From NCBI GenBank assembly GCA_001600615.1, contig BCKK01000005.1:1513559-1577558 (forward strand): a stretch of 64,000 bases of DNA. The letters are read 5' to 3'. Every line of letters begins with the position of its first letter. Within the stretch, counting starts at the first letter, position 1. A model generated the notes under the pieces. It saw nothing but the letters and a program-made list of their open reading frames with translations. It was not told the origin of the DNA and searched no databases. The position numbers and the translations under genes are program-made. This stretch comes from Dioszegia crocea. Lineage: Eukaryota > Basidiomycota > Tremellomycetes > Tremellales > Bulleribasidiaceae. Of the stretch, positions 33,239-43,043 are shown piece by piece.

Positions 33239-34087
33239 CTACTTTGCCCAATCAGGCAGCGCCACCTCAAACGGCATCTCCTTCCCATCCTGATAAAATT
33301 TCCCACTCTCAAACTCATTCAACACTGGCCAAATCACACTCTCTCCACCCTGTTCCGCCGACCTGGGACCTTGCCAGTTATTCAACTCCGTAGCGCAGTA
33401 TCCCGGGCATACAACCGCCACTCGAACATCGGGGTGCGTGGCCGCATAGTTCCTAATCCAGGGATTGACGATACCCTTACTGGCACAGTACATGGAACCT
33501 ATCATCCCCTTTTCCAGGGGTACCCATTCCTCTTTCGCTTCACCGCCCGCCGCAAATGCCTCCCAGTCCTTCATCCACCCTGCCACTTTATCCCAGGTAA
33601 CATTTGAGATATCGTGGAATTTGGCTTTGGTGTGGGTTCCAACTTCGGATGTGTACCATGTGCCTACTTCGGAAGAAACGAGGGTGATAATGCCGGACTT
33701 TGGAGTAAGGAGGGGTGTGAAGGTCTCGATGGTGTCCTTGGCACCGCGTACGTTGACATCGAAGATGGCAGGGGATTTACCATCTCCGTTCAAGTTGGAA
33801 ATACCGCTGTTGTGGAGGAGGACATCGAGGTGTGTGTAGGTAGATTTAATGTGCTCGAAGGCAGAGGAGAGGGAAGAGGAGTCGGTGATGTCAAGCTCGA
33901 GTACTTTGACATTGGAAAAGGAGTGGGAAGGGAGGGAAGATTTCATCTTGGCGATGGCATCCTCGCCGTTCTTGGTTGAGCGGGATCCGAGGAGGATGGT
34001 AGCGTCGGGTTTACGCTGAGAGAGGAGTTTGACGGCTTCGTAACCTATACCCTTGTTGGCGCCGGTGACGAGGATGGTGTAGGGCAT
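33239..34087 (-). CDS. Short-chain dehydrogenase/reductase, paralogue C (intronless)
   Basis: 282 residues, very close to paralogue A (both read KPDATILLGSRSTKNGEDAI after the cofactor motif). It has TGANKGIGYEA, LLHNSGISNLNGDGKSPAIF, a catalytic Ser in LVSSEVGTWY, SMYCASKGIVNPW with the Tyr-Lys pair, and VVCPGYCATELNNWQGPRSA; it ends VALPDWAK. Together with D it shares NNWQG and TWYxSEV-type features that A and B lack. There is no intron. TATAAA lies at the complement of 34191-34196 (about 104 bases upstream) and the shared CGAGGTGGAGGTG at the complement of 34321-34333. It is convergent with the esterase. Confidence 0.93.
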   Translation of the reverse strand: MPYTILVTGANKGIGYEAVKLLSQRKPDATILLGSRSTKNGEDAIAKMKSSLPSHSFSNVKVLELDITDSSSLSSAFEHIKSTYTHLDVLLHNSGISNLNGDGKSPAIFDVNVRGAKDTIETFTPLLTPKSGIITLVSSEVGTWYTSEVGTHTKAKFHDISNVTWDKVAGWMKDWEAFAAGGEAKEEWVPLEKGMIGSMYCASKGIVNPWIRNYAATHPDVRVAVVCPGYCATELNNWQGPRSAEQGGESVIWPVLNEFESGKFYQDGKEMPFEVALPDWAK

Positions 34088-34511
34088 GATGGACGGTATA
34101 TTGAAGGGGGAGTGGAGGGGGCCAAGGAGGGGAAGGAGGGATGGTCTTCGAAGGTGGGCGTTGTAGGGATAAACGGGCGGAGAGACGAACTTTATATGCG
34201 TTTGGAACGGGGCTTGGTGGATGCTTTGGCTTATTGATAGAGGCTGGGCGCTTATTCAGATGGATGACCTTGCGCTGTGCGATAGTACTCTACATGTGGG
34301 TTGGGTCTTCCACCGGTGTCCACCTCCACCTCGGCCAGTCTGGGGCCGATGGCCGATGACGCCGATTACGTGATGTTTGGTCTCGAAGTTCCGTCGGAAG
34401 CTGTTAATGAGAATTTTACCGAGCCAGCTGCTCTGCTCGTGCTTTGCGCACTATTGCTCAGAGGATAGCCAACAAGGATAGCCAACAAGAACACGGCCAC
34501 ACGAGAGAAAC
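34088..34511. promoter_or_regulatory. Divergent promoter, SDR C / LOC1-like
   Basis: Contains the SDR C TATA box at 34191-34196 and its GA-rich element at 34321-34333. A direct repeat of GATAGCCAACAAG lies at about 34463-34489. Confidence 0.6.
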
Positions 34512-35189
34512 ATGTCAGACACATCACCTGTTGCTCAGACTGAAAGGAAGCGGAAAGCTGGCGGAGCAGGGAAGAAGGGCAAGACATTCATGGAAGACAA
34601 GGTGAGTGAATATCATTTGGAGTTTGGACGACAACATGTAGCTACACCTAATTGGCAAGCGTTCTGCGCGTCTGCCTCAATCCGTGTTCTAAGAGCTGAC
34701 ATCTTTCAGTCAGACCTATTATCCCTCGTATCAGGTATAACAGCCACCAAAGCCGCTGCGGCCCAATCTAAAGTCGACAAGATCAAACCGCTCATCAAGC
34801 CCACACCACCACCCAAGACAGGCGGGAACAAACCACTGGGAGGGAAAGGTCAAAAGCCACCAAGGGCATTTGGCGGTGTTATACCCGGCGGAGCGGATAA
34901 GAAGAAGGTCTCTGCAGGGGAGAAGAAGCGCGCTGAGCGAGATAAGGCTCTGGTAAGTTTTGGTTTTCCTTGTGCGTGAGACTGAGAGGCTGGACATCAG
35001 TGGAGTTCTTGGGATACTCTTCTTATGGTTAAAGACTATCGTGCTGATGTATAGGCCGACGCAAAAGCTGCTATTATTGATAAACGCCGAGCTAAGAAGG
35101 CGAGGAAACATGAGCGTGAGGGTGGAGCTGGTCTAGCTCCGGAAGGAGGCGCTGCCACCAAGCCAGCGAAGAAGGTCGGTTTCGCCTGA
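34512..35189 (+). CDS. LOC1: Loc1-like basic ribosome-biogenesis protein
   Basis: Small, Lys-rich nucleolar-type protein. Three exons give MSDTSPVAQTERKRKAGG, KKGKTFMEDKSDLLSLVSGI, a Lys/Ala-rich middle with PKTGGNKPLGGKGQKPPRAF, RAKKARKHEREG and the end KKVGFA. Yeast Loc1, which works in 60S assembly and ASH1 mRNA localisation, has the same three marks in order: a KKGKKFI segment followed by a short LxxLI helix, a charged middle, and a C-terminus KKVSFAQ. The introns are about 107 bases and 104 bases, longer than most here. The match is to short motifs in a basic protein, so the family is probable rather than sure. Confidence 0.6.
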
Positions 35190-35847
35190 GTGGGCTTATG
35201 GACAGGTGGTACAGCTGGTCTGACCCGCGCAAACTGTGAGTCCCTTTTCGATGTTGCCAAGGTGGCTTAAATCCTAAATTGCCCTCAATCAGTGGCTGAT
35301 ATCTTCAGACTCCGCAGGGCTGATAGAGTGACTTCGGACACCTCGGGCCGTGCTTCACTAGTGCCAGGGTGACCTACTCCCAGCCCAGCAGATCGTAGGA
35401 TGAACGTCGGCATGCCTGTTTCAGAGACATGGCCTCTACGTCGCCTTGATCCTTTGAGCGAAAGGTGGATTTTTGGCGGAATGGACGAACATCATGCATT
35501 TGCACAATGGCTTTTCAGATATGGGATCAGCCTCCAATTGTTCCAGCAGCTCTGGAATATGCGGAACCATAGCCTCCAGAGGAATGCACGCACGTGGTGC
35601 TGGTGGAGGTGAAGGTGGAGGTTCCGAGGGCCGAGGCCGAGGTCGGGTGCGGTAAAGCTCAGCACAAGCCTGCCCCGCGGTGCTGTCGGAGCCTGCGGTG
35701 CGGTGGAGGCTGGTATGTTGCGCCGGCTGGTGGAGGTTTCTAGCGAGCTATATAATCAGCCCATCCGCCCTGGAAGATTCTCCCACTCTCTCCAGCCGCT
35801 CACACCCCTTCCCAGCCTATCTCGACCCCACACACCAAACCCCCAAA
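35190..35847 (+). promoter_or_regulatory. Promoter of SDR paralogue D
   Basis: Includes a CACGTG at 35591-35596, three copies of GGTGGAGGT on the sense strand (35602-35610, 35614-35622, 35729-35737) and a TATA box TATATAA at 35749-35755, about 95 bases before the ATG. A frame open through 35680 into the SDR is not taken as coding. Confidence 0.6.
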
Positions 35848-36702
35848 ATGCCCACCACTATCCTCGTCACAGGCGCCAACAAAGGCATAGGCTACGAAGC
35901 TGTCAAACTCCTCTCTCAACGCAAACCCGAAGCCACCATCCTTCTCGGTTCCCGCTCTACCAAAAATGGGGAAGAAGCCATAACCAAAATGCGATCATCC
36001 CTCCCTTCCCACTCCTTCTCCAACGTCAAAGTCCTCGAAATTGACATTACATCCTCTTCTTCCCTTTCTTCCGCCATCGCGCACATCCAATCGGAATATA
36101 CCACCCTCGATGTCCTTCTTCACAATAGCGGTATTTCCAACTTGGACGGAGATGATCGACACCCTGCAATCTTTGACGTCAATGTCCGAGGTGCTAAGGC
36201 TACCATTGAGGCATTTACGCCTATCCTCACTCCCCACACCGGTATCGTCACTTTGGTATCTTCCGAAGTTGGATCTTGGTATACTGCTGCTGTATCCTCT
36301 GATACCCGGGCCAAACTCTTGGATACCCAGGGTACAACATGGGAGAAGGTAGAAGGATGGATGAAGGATTGGGATATATTTGCGAGTGGTGGAAAGGCGG
36401 AGATGGGGTGGGTACCATTGGAAATGGGGACTCTGGGCAATAAATACTGTGCAAGTAAAGGAATGGTGAATAGCTGGATTAGGAGCTTTGCGGCCAATCA
36501 TCCAAAGGTTAAAGTGGCGGTTGTTTGTCCTGGATATTGCGCGACAGAGTTGAATAATTGGCAAGGGACGAGATCGGCAGAGAAGGGTGGTGAAAGTGTG
36601 ATTTGGCCGGTTGTGGCAGAGACGTTTGAGAGTGGGAAATTCTATAGAGATGGGGAGGTGTTGGCTTATGAGAGTGAGATGCCTGAAGATTGGGACAAGT
36701 AG
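35848..36702 (+). CDS. Short-chain dehydrogenase/reductase, paralogue D (intronless)
   Basis: 284 residues, opposite in strand to A-C. MPTTILVTGANKGIGYEAVK has the cofactor motif; LLHNSGISNLDGDDRHPAIF, LVSSEVGSWYTA with the catalytic Ser, NKYCASKGMVNSW with the Tyr-Lys pair, and VVCPGYCATELNNWQGTRSA follow, ending SEMPEDWDK. It is closest to paralogue C in the C-terminal third. The upstream extension of the frame is not used because the other three copies begin at the same place. The stop is 133 bases from that of the convergent amidase. Function presumed: reduction of a carbonyl or quinone with NADPH; substrate unknown. Confidence 0.93.
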   Translation: MPTTILVTGANKGIGYEAVKLLSQRKPEATILLGSRSTKNGEEAITKMRSSLPSHSFSNVKVLEIDITSSSSLSSAIAHIQSEYTTLDVLLHNSGISNLDGDDRHPAIFDVNVRGAKATIEAFTPILTPHTGIVTLVSSEVGSWYTAAVSSDTRAKLLDTQGTTWEKVEGWMKDWDIFASGGKAEMGWVPLEMGTLGNKYCASKGMVNSWIRSFAANHPKVKVAVVCPGYCATELNNWQGTRSAEKGGESVIWPVVAETFESGKFYRDGEVLAYESEMPEDWDK

Positions 36703-36835
36703 TCTAGTTTCTCTGAAGTAGTGATCTATAGACATCTAGATTACATGTTAGACAAAGCTCGTATAGACTCGGAATGAAAGGCCTCTATCTAAACCTCTAT
36801 CCCCTGGTCACTGGATTCCGCCATGTGTCACCCAC

Positions 36836-39072
36836 CTAGACAGGTGGTAATGGCCTTGCCCCGAACGCCTTCTCCCACGCCGCCATGATCCGCAACAGAG
36901 TACCCTCTCCACCACGCCGAGCGATAAAGTACGCCCCGATCGGTTCACCATCATCCATCAAGCCAAGAGGCACGGTACCTTAGATATCAGCTTCTTCCTC
37001 TCCCACATCAACCCCATTCTAGAGTATCCACAGTAAAGTTCAGAACTCACCAATAGGCGCACCCGCCATAGCTGCAAGACTATGTTTCCCATGCCCAACC
37101 ACCAGTATAGCATCCAACCCCTCTCCACCCTCTGAGCCATCTAACACCGCATCTAAACCTCTCGGTCCAGCCACATATCGCATTTCTTCCTTGGCCAAGC
37201 GGTAGACGTCCGAATCGACCTCAGGCGCAAATAGGGCATTCTCAAGTAATTCCTGACCGGCTCTTTCGGGTGATAATTCCAAGACGGCATTTTGCTTATT
37301 GAACCTGTCACCCGTCAGCTCCTGACCAAAATGAAAGGTAATGGATGAACTCACGCAATGATATCCTCGATAGTCTCACATCCTCCCCTCCCTGCCGTTC
37401 CCCTCAAATACCTCGCCATAGCCTCTTTGAAGTCCGCCTGAACGACCACTTGCCGCCCACCTTGCATACATTTCCATAAAGACCCATCTACCGCCGAAGG
37501 GATATCGGCGTGATCGACCACTTGGGCGCCGTGGGAGGACATGACGGCAAGTGCGTGGTTGAAGGCCTTGAGAACGCTGGGGTGGGGGTGGTACGGTTTA
37601 GAAGGGGACCAAGGGTCGTAGTTGAACCAGTTCTGCAGAATCAGCATGATCTCCAGTAGGGAGGAAAAGTTGGGACTTACAGCGCGTGGTATACCGATAC
37701 GGAGACCTGCAAAGGAGGCGTTGGTGCAGAAGTCGGAGTACTGCCAGTCAGCACAAATTCAACTTTAGACAAGAGTCATCATACTCACGCGTAAAGATTC
37801 AGGCAACCTCGGAACTGTCATAGTCTCCCCATCCTCCTCGTCCTCGCCAGCCATAACGTCTAGTCCTATCGCCACGCTCCAGACGTCCTTCGCCATTGCG
37901 CCGGGGGTATCGAATGTGGGTGCAAAGGGTACGATGCCTTCGCGTGAGAGGAGGCCGACTGTGGGTTTGAGAGCGTACAAGGCGGACTGCATAGCCGGAA
38001 GAGTGAGGGAGCCGTCTGGGGACTTAGCAAAAACCACAACTGCTGAAAGGTAGTGGAGGATTCTAACCTGTTTCGGTACCGATAGACAAGGGGCAAAAAC
38101 CCGCTGCTGCAGCTACACCATTCCCGCTCGAGCTTGATCCGGGACAAACATGTGCGGCCTGTATAATCAACTACTTGCTGTATCGTACCAAAGCAAACCA
38201 GACTTACATAGGCGTTCACAGTCTGACCTCCAACCAGACTCCATCCATTCGGACAGCATCTAGACCGATACGATGCCAATTCGGTCATGTTGGCTTTGCC
38301 AATGACTGATTGTATTAGTGAACGGTCTCGAGTTTGCTTACTGTACCACGTCACATGGACGTACTGATCGCTCCTGCTGCGCGCAGCTTCTTGACTATGT
38401 GACTGTCATATTTGGGTGTGTTTCCGAGTAGAGCGAGAGATCCTGCAGTGGTCGGCATTCCAAGTTCTGCTGCTGTCCCAATGTTGTCCCTAATGAGTTA
38501 GCAGATGTGCTATGTAGATGAGGCAAATGGACTTACTTGACCACAACGGGGATACCGCACAGGGGTAAGAGACGCCTATTGAAGCCTTCGGATCTGATGA
38601 TTCTGTCACACTCCCTTGCCTGCTCCAGCAACGTCTCCCTCGCAGCGACGTAAGTCAAAGCGTGCAGATACCCATTCAACCGCTCAATCTGCGCCAGGTA
38701 CATCTTGATGGCGCGGACGCTGGTCAGCTCACGCGAGTCGAGAGCGTGTGCTAGCTCACCTACTCCTGCAGTCAGGAGATCAATGACGGGCTGGGCCGGG
38801 GTCGGGGATGATTGGACAGATAAGGTGGCAAGGTGGTCGTGGAGGAGATAAGACTCGGGCTGGGCAGGTTTGCGTTCCGGCTGGAAATCGTCTTCGGGTG
38901 GCGAGAGGAGGAATGGGATGGAAGGGGGAGTTTGTAGATAGGTCGATGGTCCTGATTCCAGACTGTCGTCGATACCGAAATAAGGCGTGTCATCCTCTTC
39001 CTCAGTCCATGACTCATGTGTCCGAGTAGGGATATCCTGGGGTGCAGATCTTGAACTATGATTGCTGGGCAT
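36836..39072 (-). CDS. Amidase-signature family hydrolase
   Basis: Amidase with the Ser-cisSer-Lys triad. Start MPSNHSSRSAPQDIPTRTHE at 39072; the first 90 residues are disordered and acidic. Then come ELTSVRAIKMYLAQIERLNG, the catalytic Lys in GIPVVVKDNIG, MPTTAGS, IGKANMTELA, the Gly/Ser stretch PGSSSSGNGVAAAAG with the cis-Ser, and GTETDGSLTLPA with the nucleophile Ser. LKPTVGLLSREGIVP and DTPGAMAKDV complete the signature. The C-terminal exons end GARPLPPV at 36836. About eight introns. This matches the fungal/plant amidases related to GatA and fatty-acid amide hydrolase; no membrane segment is seen. The substrate is not predictable. Confidence 0.9.
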
Positions 39073-39808
39073 TATCGCTTGTTGAATGTAAGAGGGATAT
39101 GATCAGGTGGGTAATGGGTGAGATGTACAGTGGGGAGAATAGAAGGCGGATGCGGATAAAGGATGTATGATATATAGGCCAAGGAAAATCTGATCACAAA
39201 GAACACCGGCGACCGATAATCTCCATCCCTCTACCCCGCAAACAATCTGGACCGCGCATTTTGGGCCCCTCGCCCCTCCAAGCTCCACCGCAGGGGATCT
39301 CACTGATAACGCTCTTCATACTGGCTTTCACTAGCTCATTCCCATCCTTATCGCAGTTGACACTAGCCATAATCTGTCATATATGCTGACGATGCGGGGG
39401 GTAAGGGCGATTGTTTGGGTGGCGACTGATAAGGAAAATGGACCATGGGTAAGGTAGAGGGCGGACGTGGCGCCAGGGAAGATTCCAGGGAAAGATAAGG
39501 GACTCTCCCACGGTGGTCCGTGCCTACTTACGTCAGTGCCGAGAACGTCGGGACCAAATACCCAAGAGATGAAACAGGCACTTACTACTTTGGGACAACC
39601 CCTGCATTCCCTATGCATGCGTTTCAGAGTTTAAAAGGGTGTCAAAGGAAGCCAACGCCCAAAGGGGGTCCCTTACAACATCGTCTCAGGGCCTCAACAT
39701 CCCACTCCCTTGTCATCTATCGCTCCCCTCTCTTTCAAGTAACTCTAACATCTACCGTTTCCATATCTCTCTTTTCCCTTGACAGCACCAGACCTCACAC
39801 ACGCTGCA
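39073..39808. promoter_or_regulatory. Divergent promoter, amidase / Sur7-type gene 1
   Basis: About 740 bases between divergent starts. TATATATAGG-type sequence lies near 39167-39178 on the amidase side. A polypyrimidine leader (39720-39790) precedes the Sur7-type ATG. Confidence 0.5.
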
Positions 39809-40977
39809 ATGCACGCCAAAGCCGCTTTCCCGGCTCTGTTCTTCACCCGTCAGTCAACCCTTCTTTTCCTTTTCCCCCGTCCGAGCTCAAGACTGACATA
39901 CGTAGTCATCGGCTTCATTCTGATCCTCCTTGTAACCCTTTCTGTGCCTATCATCAAGGGCATCTACCTACTCTCCATCACCGGTCCATCCGTCTCTGGA
40001 AATCTCCGCTTGGGCGTTTTTGGCGCGTGCTACGAGGGGGGAAATGCCCAGTACGTCCAGACCACAAATACCTTTGAGAGTCGAAAGAAATAATTGCTGA
40101 CTTCCATAGGTTATGGGGTGTCTCATACTCTGGGTTCGATCGCTGCACAGGTGTGACTGTCGGCTACGACCTCGATCCACGATACTTTGGTAACACCGCC
40201 AGAGGCGCCCAAGTGGTGGCTAAGACATTGTCGGGAGCTTTGATTCTCAACCCTGTTGCCGCTGGCTTTGCAGCGATCAGCCTTATCTTTGCTTTAATTG
40301 CGTACTTTGGGCCAAGCCGGATTGCAGAAATCGTGAGTATACAATCCCTGTTTCTGGATCCCTTCAACCCTCCTTTGCTTTAGGATACCAGCTGATGGTC
40401 CTAGCTTACCTTCATCACCCTCTTCTTTGCAAGTCTCGCCGCATGGATCGCCTTCGCTCTCGACTTGGCTATCGCTCTGGTGGCTCGAAAGCGGGTTGAG
40501 GACTTTACAAATGACGTCTTTGACGCCAGAATCGGGAATGGTGTCTGGCTTGCGCTAGTCTCTGCAGTAAGTCATCATACATTTCATCCGTAGCCAGCTC
40601 ATACTGATATCTGACCAGATTCTCCTGACTCTTGGTATCTGCGCCGCAGGTTGTGGATCTTTCGGCCGATACTCGGAGAAACATCGATCCGTCAACAACA
40701 CCTCGCCGGGGATGACCGTCATGGGTGAGAAGAAGAGGACATGGCCGTAAGTCTTTGAGATAATTCTCGAGAAATATGAGGTGCTGATCGTCAAGTTGGC
40801 AGAGGGGGACTCAATCTAGGGGGACCTACTAGTGTTGTTGAAGGGCAAGAGCCTGTGGATATATACTGTCGGAATAAAGGAAGGGGTGTTCGGACCATGT
40901 CGGATGATACTATAATCTATACAGTAGCTAGTCAAGGAATATATGAGATACTTGTTGCTGCTTGTTTACACCTTTGA
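39809..40977 (+). CDS. Sur7/PalI-family four-helix membrane protein, copy 1
   Basis: Plasma-membrane tetraspan of the SUR7/PalI (claudin-like) family, which in fungi marks eisosome patches or senses pH. Exons read MHAKAAFPALFFT, VIGFILILLVTLSVPIIKG (helix 1), the loop LGVFGACYEGGNAQLWGVSY with GFDRCTGVTVGYD (paired Cys), LNPVAAGFAAISLIFALIAY (helix 2), ITLFFASLAAWIAFALDLAI (helix 3) and NGVWLALVSAILLTLGICAA (helix 4). Five introns. The final exon after the intron near 40747 stays open to 40977, but this tail (DIYCRNKGRGVRTMSDD) looks unlike the family, so the true end may be earlier. It is tandem with copy 2 at 41569. Confidence 0.85.
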
Positions 40978-41568
40978 TAGCCCCTGCGGCGAACGGGAAT
41001 CGGCAGACCAGTGACGAAGCCAGCAATCCATACCTGTATCAATCTAGTACTGCTGCGTGGCGGTCTGAACCTACCCTAAGGCGGTCTATAGTAGTCTCTC
41101 TAGGCCTCCGTGTCATCTCATATCGATCCACATAAGCCACTCACGGGTCGTCTACGTATGAGCTCCATCATCATCAGCAGTGGACAGCACGAAGGTGCAT
41201 GCCCCTGCGCCGGACCTCGGGCCGAATCTGTAATCGTAATCACCGCTTTGGGCAATTATGCAACCATTTGCTTGGCATGTTGGCAGCTTCAGTTCCCTCC
41301 CTGTTGTCGCTACAATGTACATCCGCATTCACACACTCCGTGCACAGCTTTTGTGGATGCTTGCACAGCCTCGAAGCTTGAGTACTGAGTGTGCTCCCAT
41401 TATGTACTGATGATATATTGACCAAAGGAGGTTGGAGTAATCCAGCCTCAAGGCCAGTCGCCCTCAATCTTCCGTACCCGCGGGTCTTTCATCTACCGTC
41501 AAACAATCACTCTGCTGCAGCTTGAATATGATCTTGTCGACCATCAGACTACAGAAGTCTTCGCAAAG
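40978..41568. other. Intergenic between the two Sur7-type genes
   Basis: Promoter of copy 2. The frame 41110-41388 has no recognisable product and no repeat of copy 1 coding sequence was seen here. Confidence 0.4.
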
Positions 41569-42508
41569 ATGCACGGCAAATTCGCATACCCGATCCTATT
41601 CATCACCTGTAAGTCCAGCCCCTTGTGATCACTCAACCCAATCCCCAGCCTGGCTGACATCCAGTCACCTCCTTCATCCTCTTAGTACTCGTTAGCCTCT
41701 CTCTGCCCATAATCAAGGATATCTACATCCTCTACATCCTCGGTCCGGCACCTCAGGGCAGTGTCCGCGTCGGCGTCTTTGGTGCTTGCTATAACGATGC
41801 CAAAATCCCGTACGTCCCCCTTCCGTACTTCTCCCCACATAGACACTTATCTAACTATATCAGTATCTGGGGTGTCTCTCAGTCCGGGTTTGACCTCTGC
41901 ACAGGCGTCACTGTAGGTTACACTCTCGACAATACCTACTTTGGGTCAGCAAACGCCGATGGCCCCGATATCGTCTCTGCCGAAATCACACGCGCTTTGG
42001 TACTCAATCCCGTTGCTGCCACATTCTCAGGATTCAGCTTCTGTCTCGCCCTTCTAGCACTCCTCACTACTAGCCGCGTCGCAGGTATTGTAAGTTCCCC
42101 CATTCTCTTCCTTATCTTTTGCCCGGACCCGTACTCGGCTGACTTCCAGTTCACATTCCTCACTCTCTTCATCACTTCCGGACTGGCCTGGGCATCCTTC
42201 GCGCTCGATCTAACCGTCGCTACTGTCGCTCGCCAGCGTATTGCAATGTTGGCAACTACGGAATTTGAGGCGAGGTTAGGTGGTGGTATTTGGCTCGCTC
42301 TCGGTGCTGCGGTGAGTACACTCTCATTCCTGGTCGACCTAAGAAGGATGAACGCTGATGTCGCTAGATCCTCCTCACTCTCGGCCTGGTCTCTTCGGGC
42401 TTTGGTATCTTTAGCCGTAAATACACCAAAGTCGAGAGCGTCTACGATACGGAGGACGATCGTATCTTTATCAATAAGTCTGTCAAGGGGTCTAGCATTA
42501 GTAGTTAG
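41569..42508 (+). CDS. Sur7/PalI-family four-helix membrane protein, copy 2
   Basis: Paralogue of the gene at 39809. MHGKFAYPILFIT, FTSFILLVLVSLSLPIIKD (helix 1), VGVFGACYNDAKIPIWGVSQ and GFDLCTGVTVGYT (same Cys and WGVS spacing), ALVLNPVAATFSGFSFCLAL (helix 2), TLFITSGLAWASFALDLTVA (helix 3), IWLALGAAILLTLGLVSSGF (helix 4), then a cytosolic tail ending SVKGSSISS. Five introns at matching places. About 245 residues. The tandem order and shared intron sites indicate a local duplication of an intron-containing gene, in contrast to the SDR copies. Confidence 0.9.
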
Positions 42509-43043
42509 GACTCAGACGACCAAGGATCAGAAGACCTATAATTGAAAGTGTAAATGGAATACATGTATGTTTACGCCCGGTCCTGTCGTCCCACATACCA
42601 CGCCGCCCTTTGACGTTCTACCATCACCTCGTCCCAGCCACCCGATTCTTCCTTGCATGTCATTGAGTCTTGATTGATATACACATTCGATCGAGTCTTG
42701 AAGTTTCGTTTGGACGTAGTCGTATACACAGATAGCTAGAAGTCAGAAAGGGTCAATTGATGAGTGAAGGCGTAAGAAGAATTCAGATATAAAGGTTGAC
42801 TCACCTCGATTATACACAGTCTCTCACACATTGCGCAATCCCCAGCTCACACCCAGCACGACCGCCCTGCCGATCCATCCCTCAATCTCGCCTAACCTCC
42901 TACTGCCCATCGACGAACGTCCTGTACGCTGACAACATCCTATCACCGCTCGCCTGGTATCCGTCGTAATTTGAAGGACCAGCCTCTAGCCCATTCCCCC
43001 ACTGCCCACGATGATCACCCATCGATTCCTCATCTCCCTGCCT
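42509..43043. other. Convergent intergenic region
   Basis: 3' regions of Sur7-type copy 2 and the large minus-strand gene. No gene or structured element recognised. Confidence 0.45.

Noticed and set aside
35680..35847. N-terminal extension of SDR paralogue D
   Set aside because: The frame is open, but the other three paralogues begin at the equivalent MPxTILV, and the TATA box lies inside the extension.
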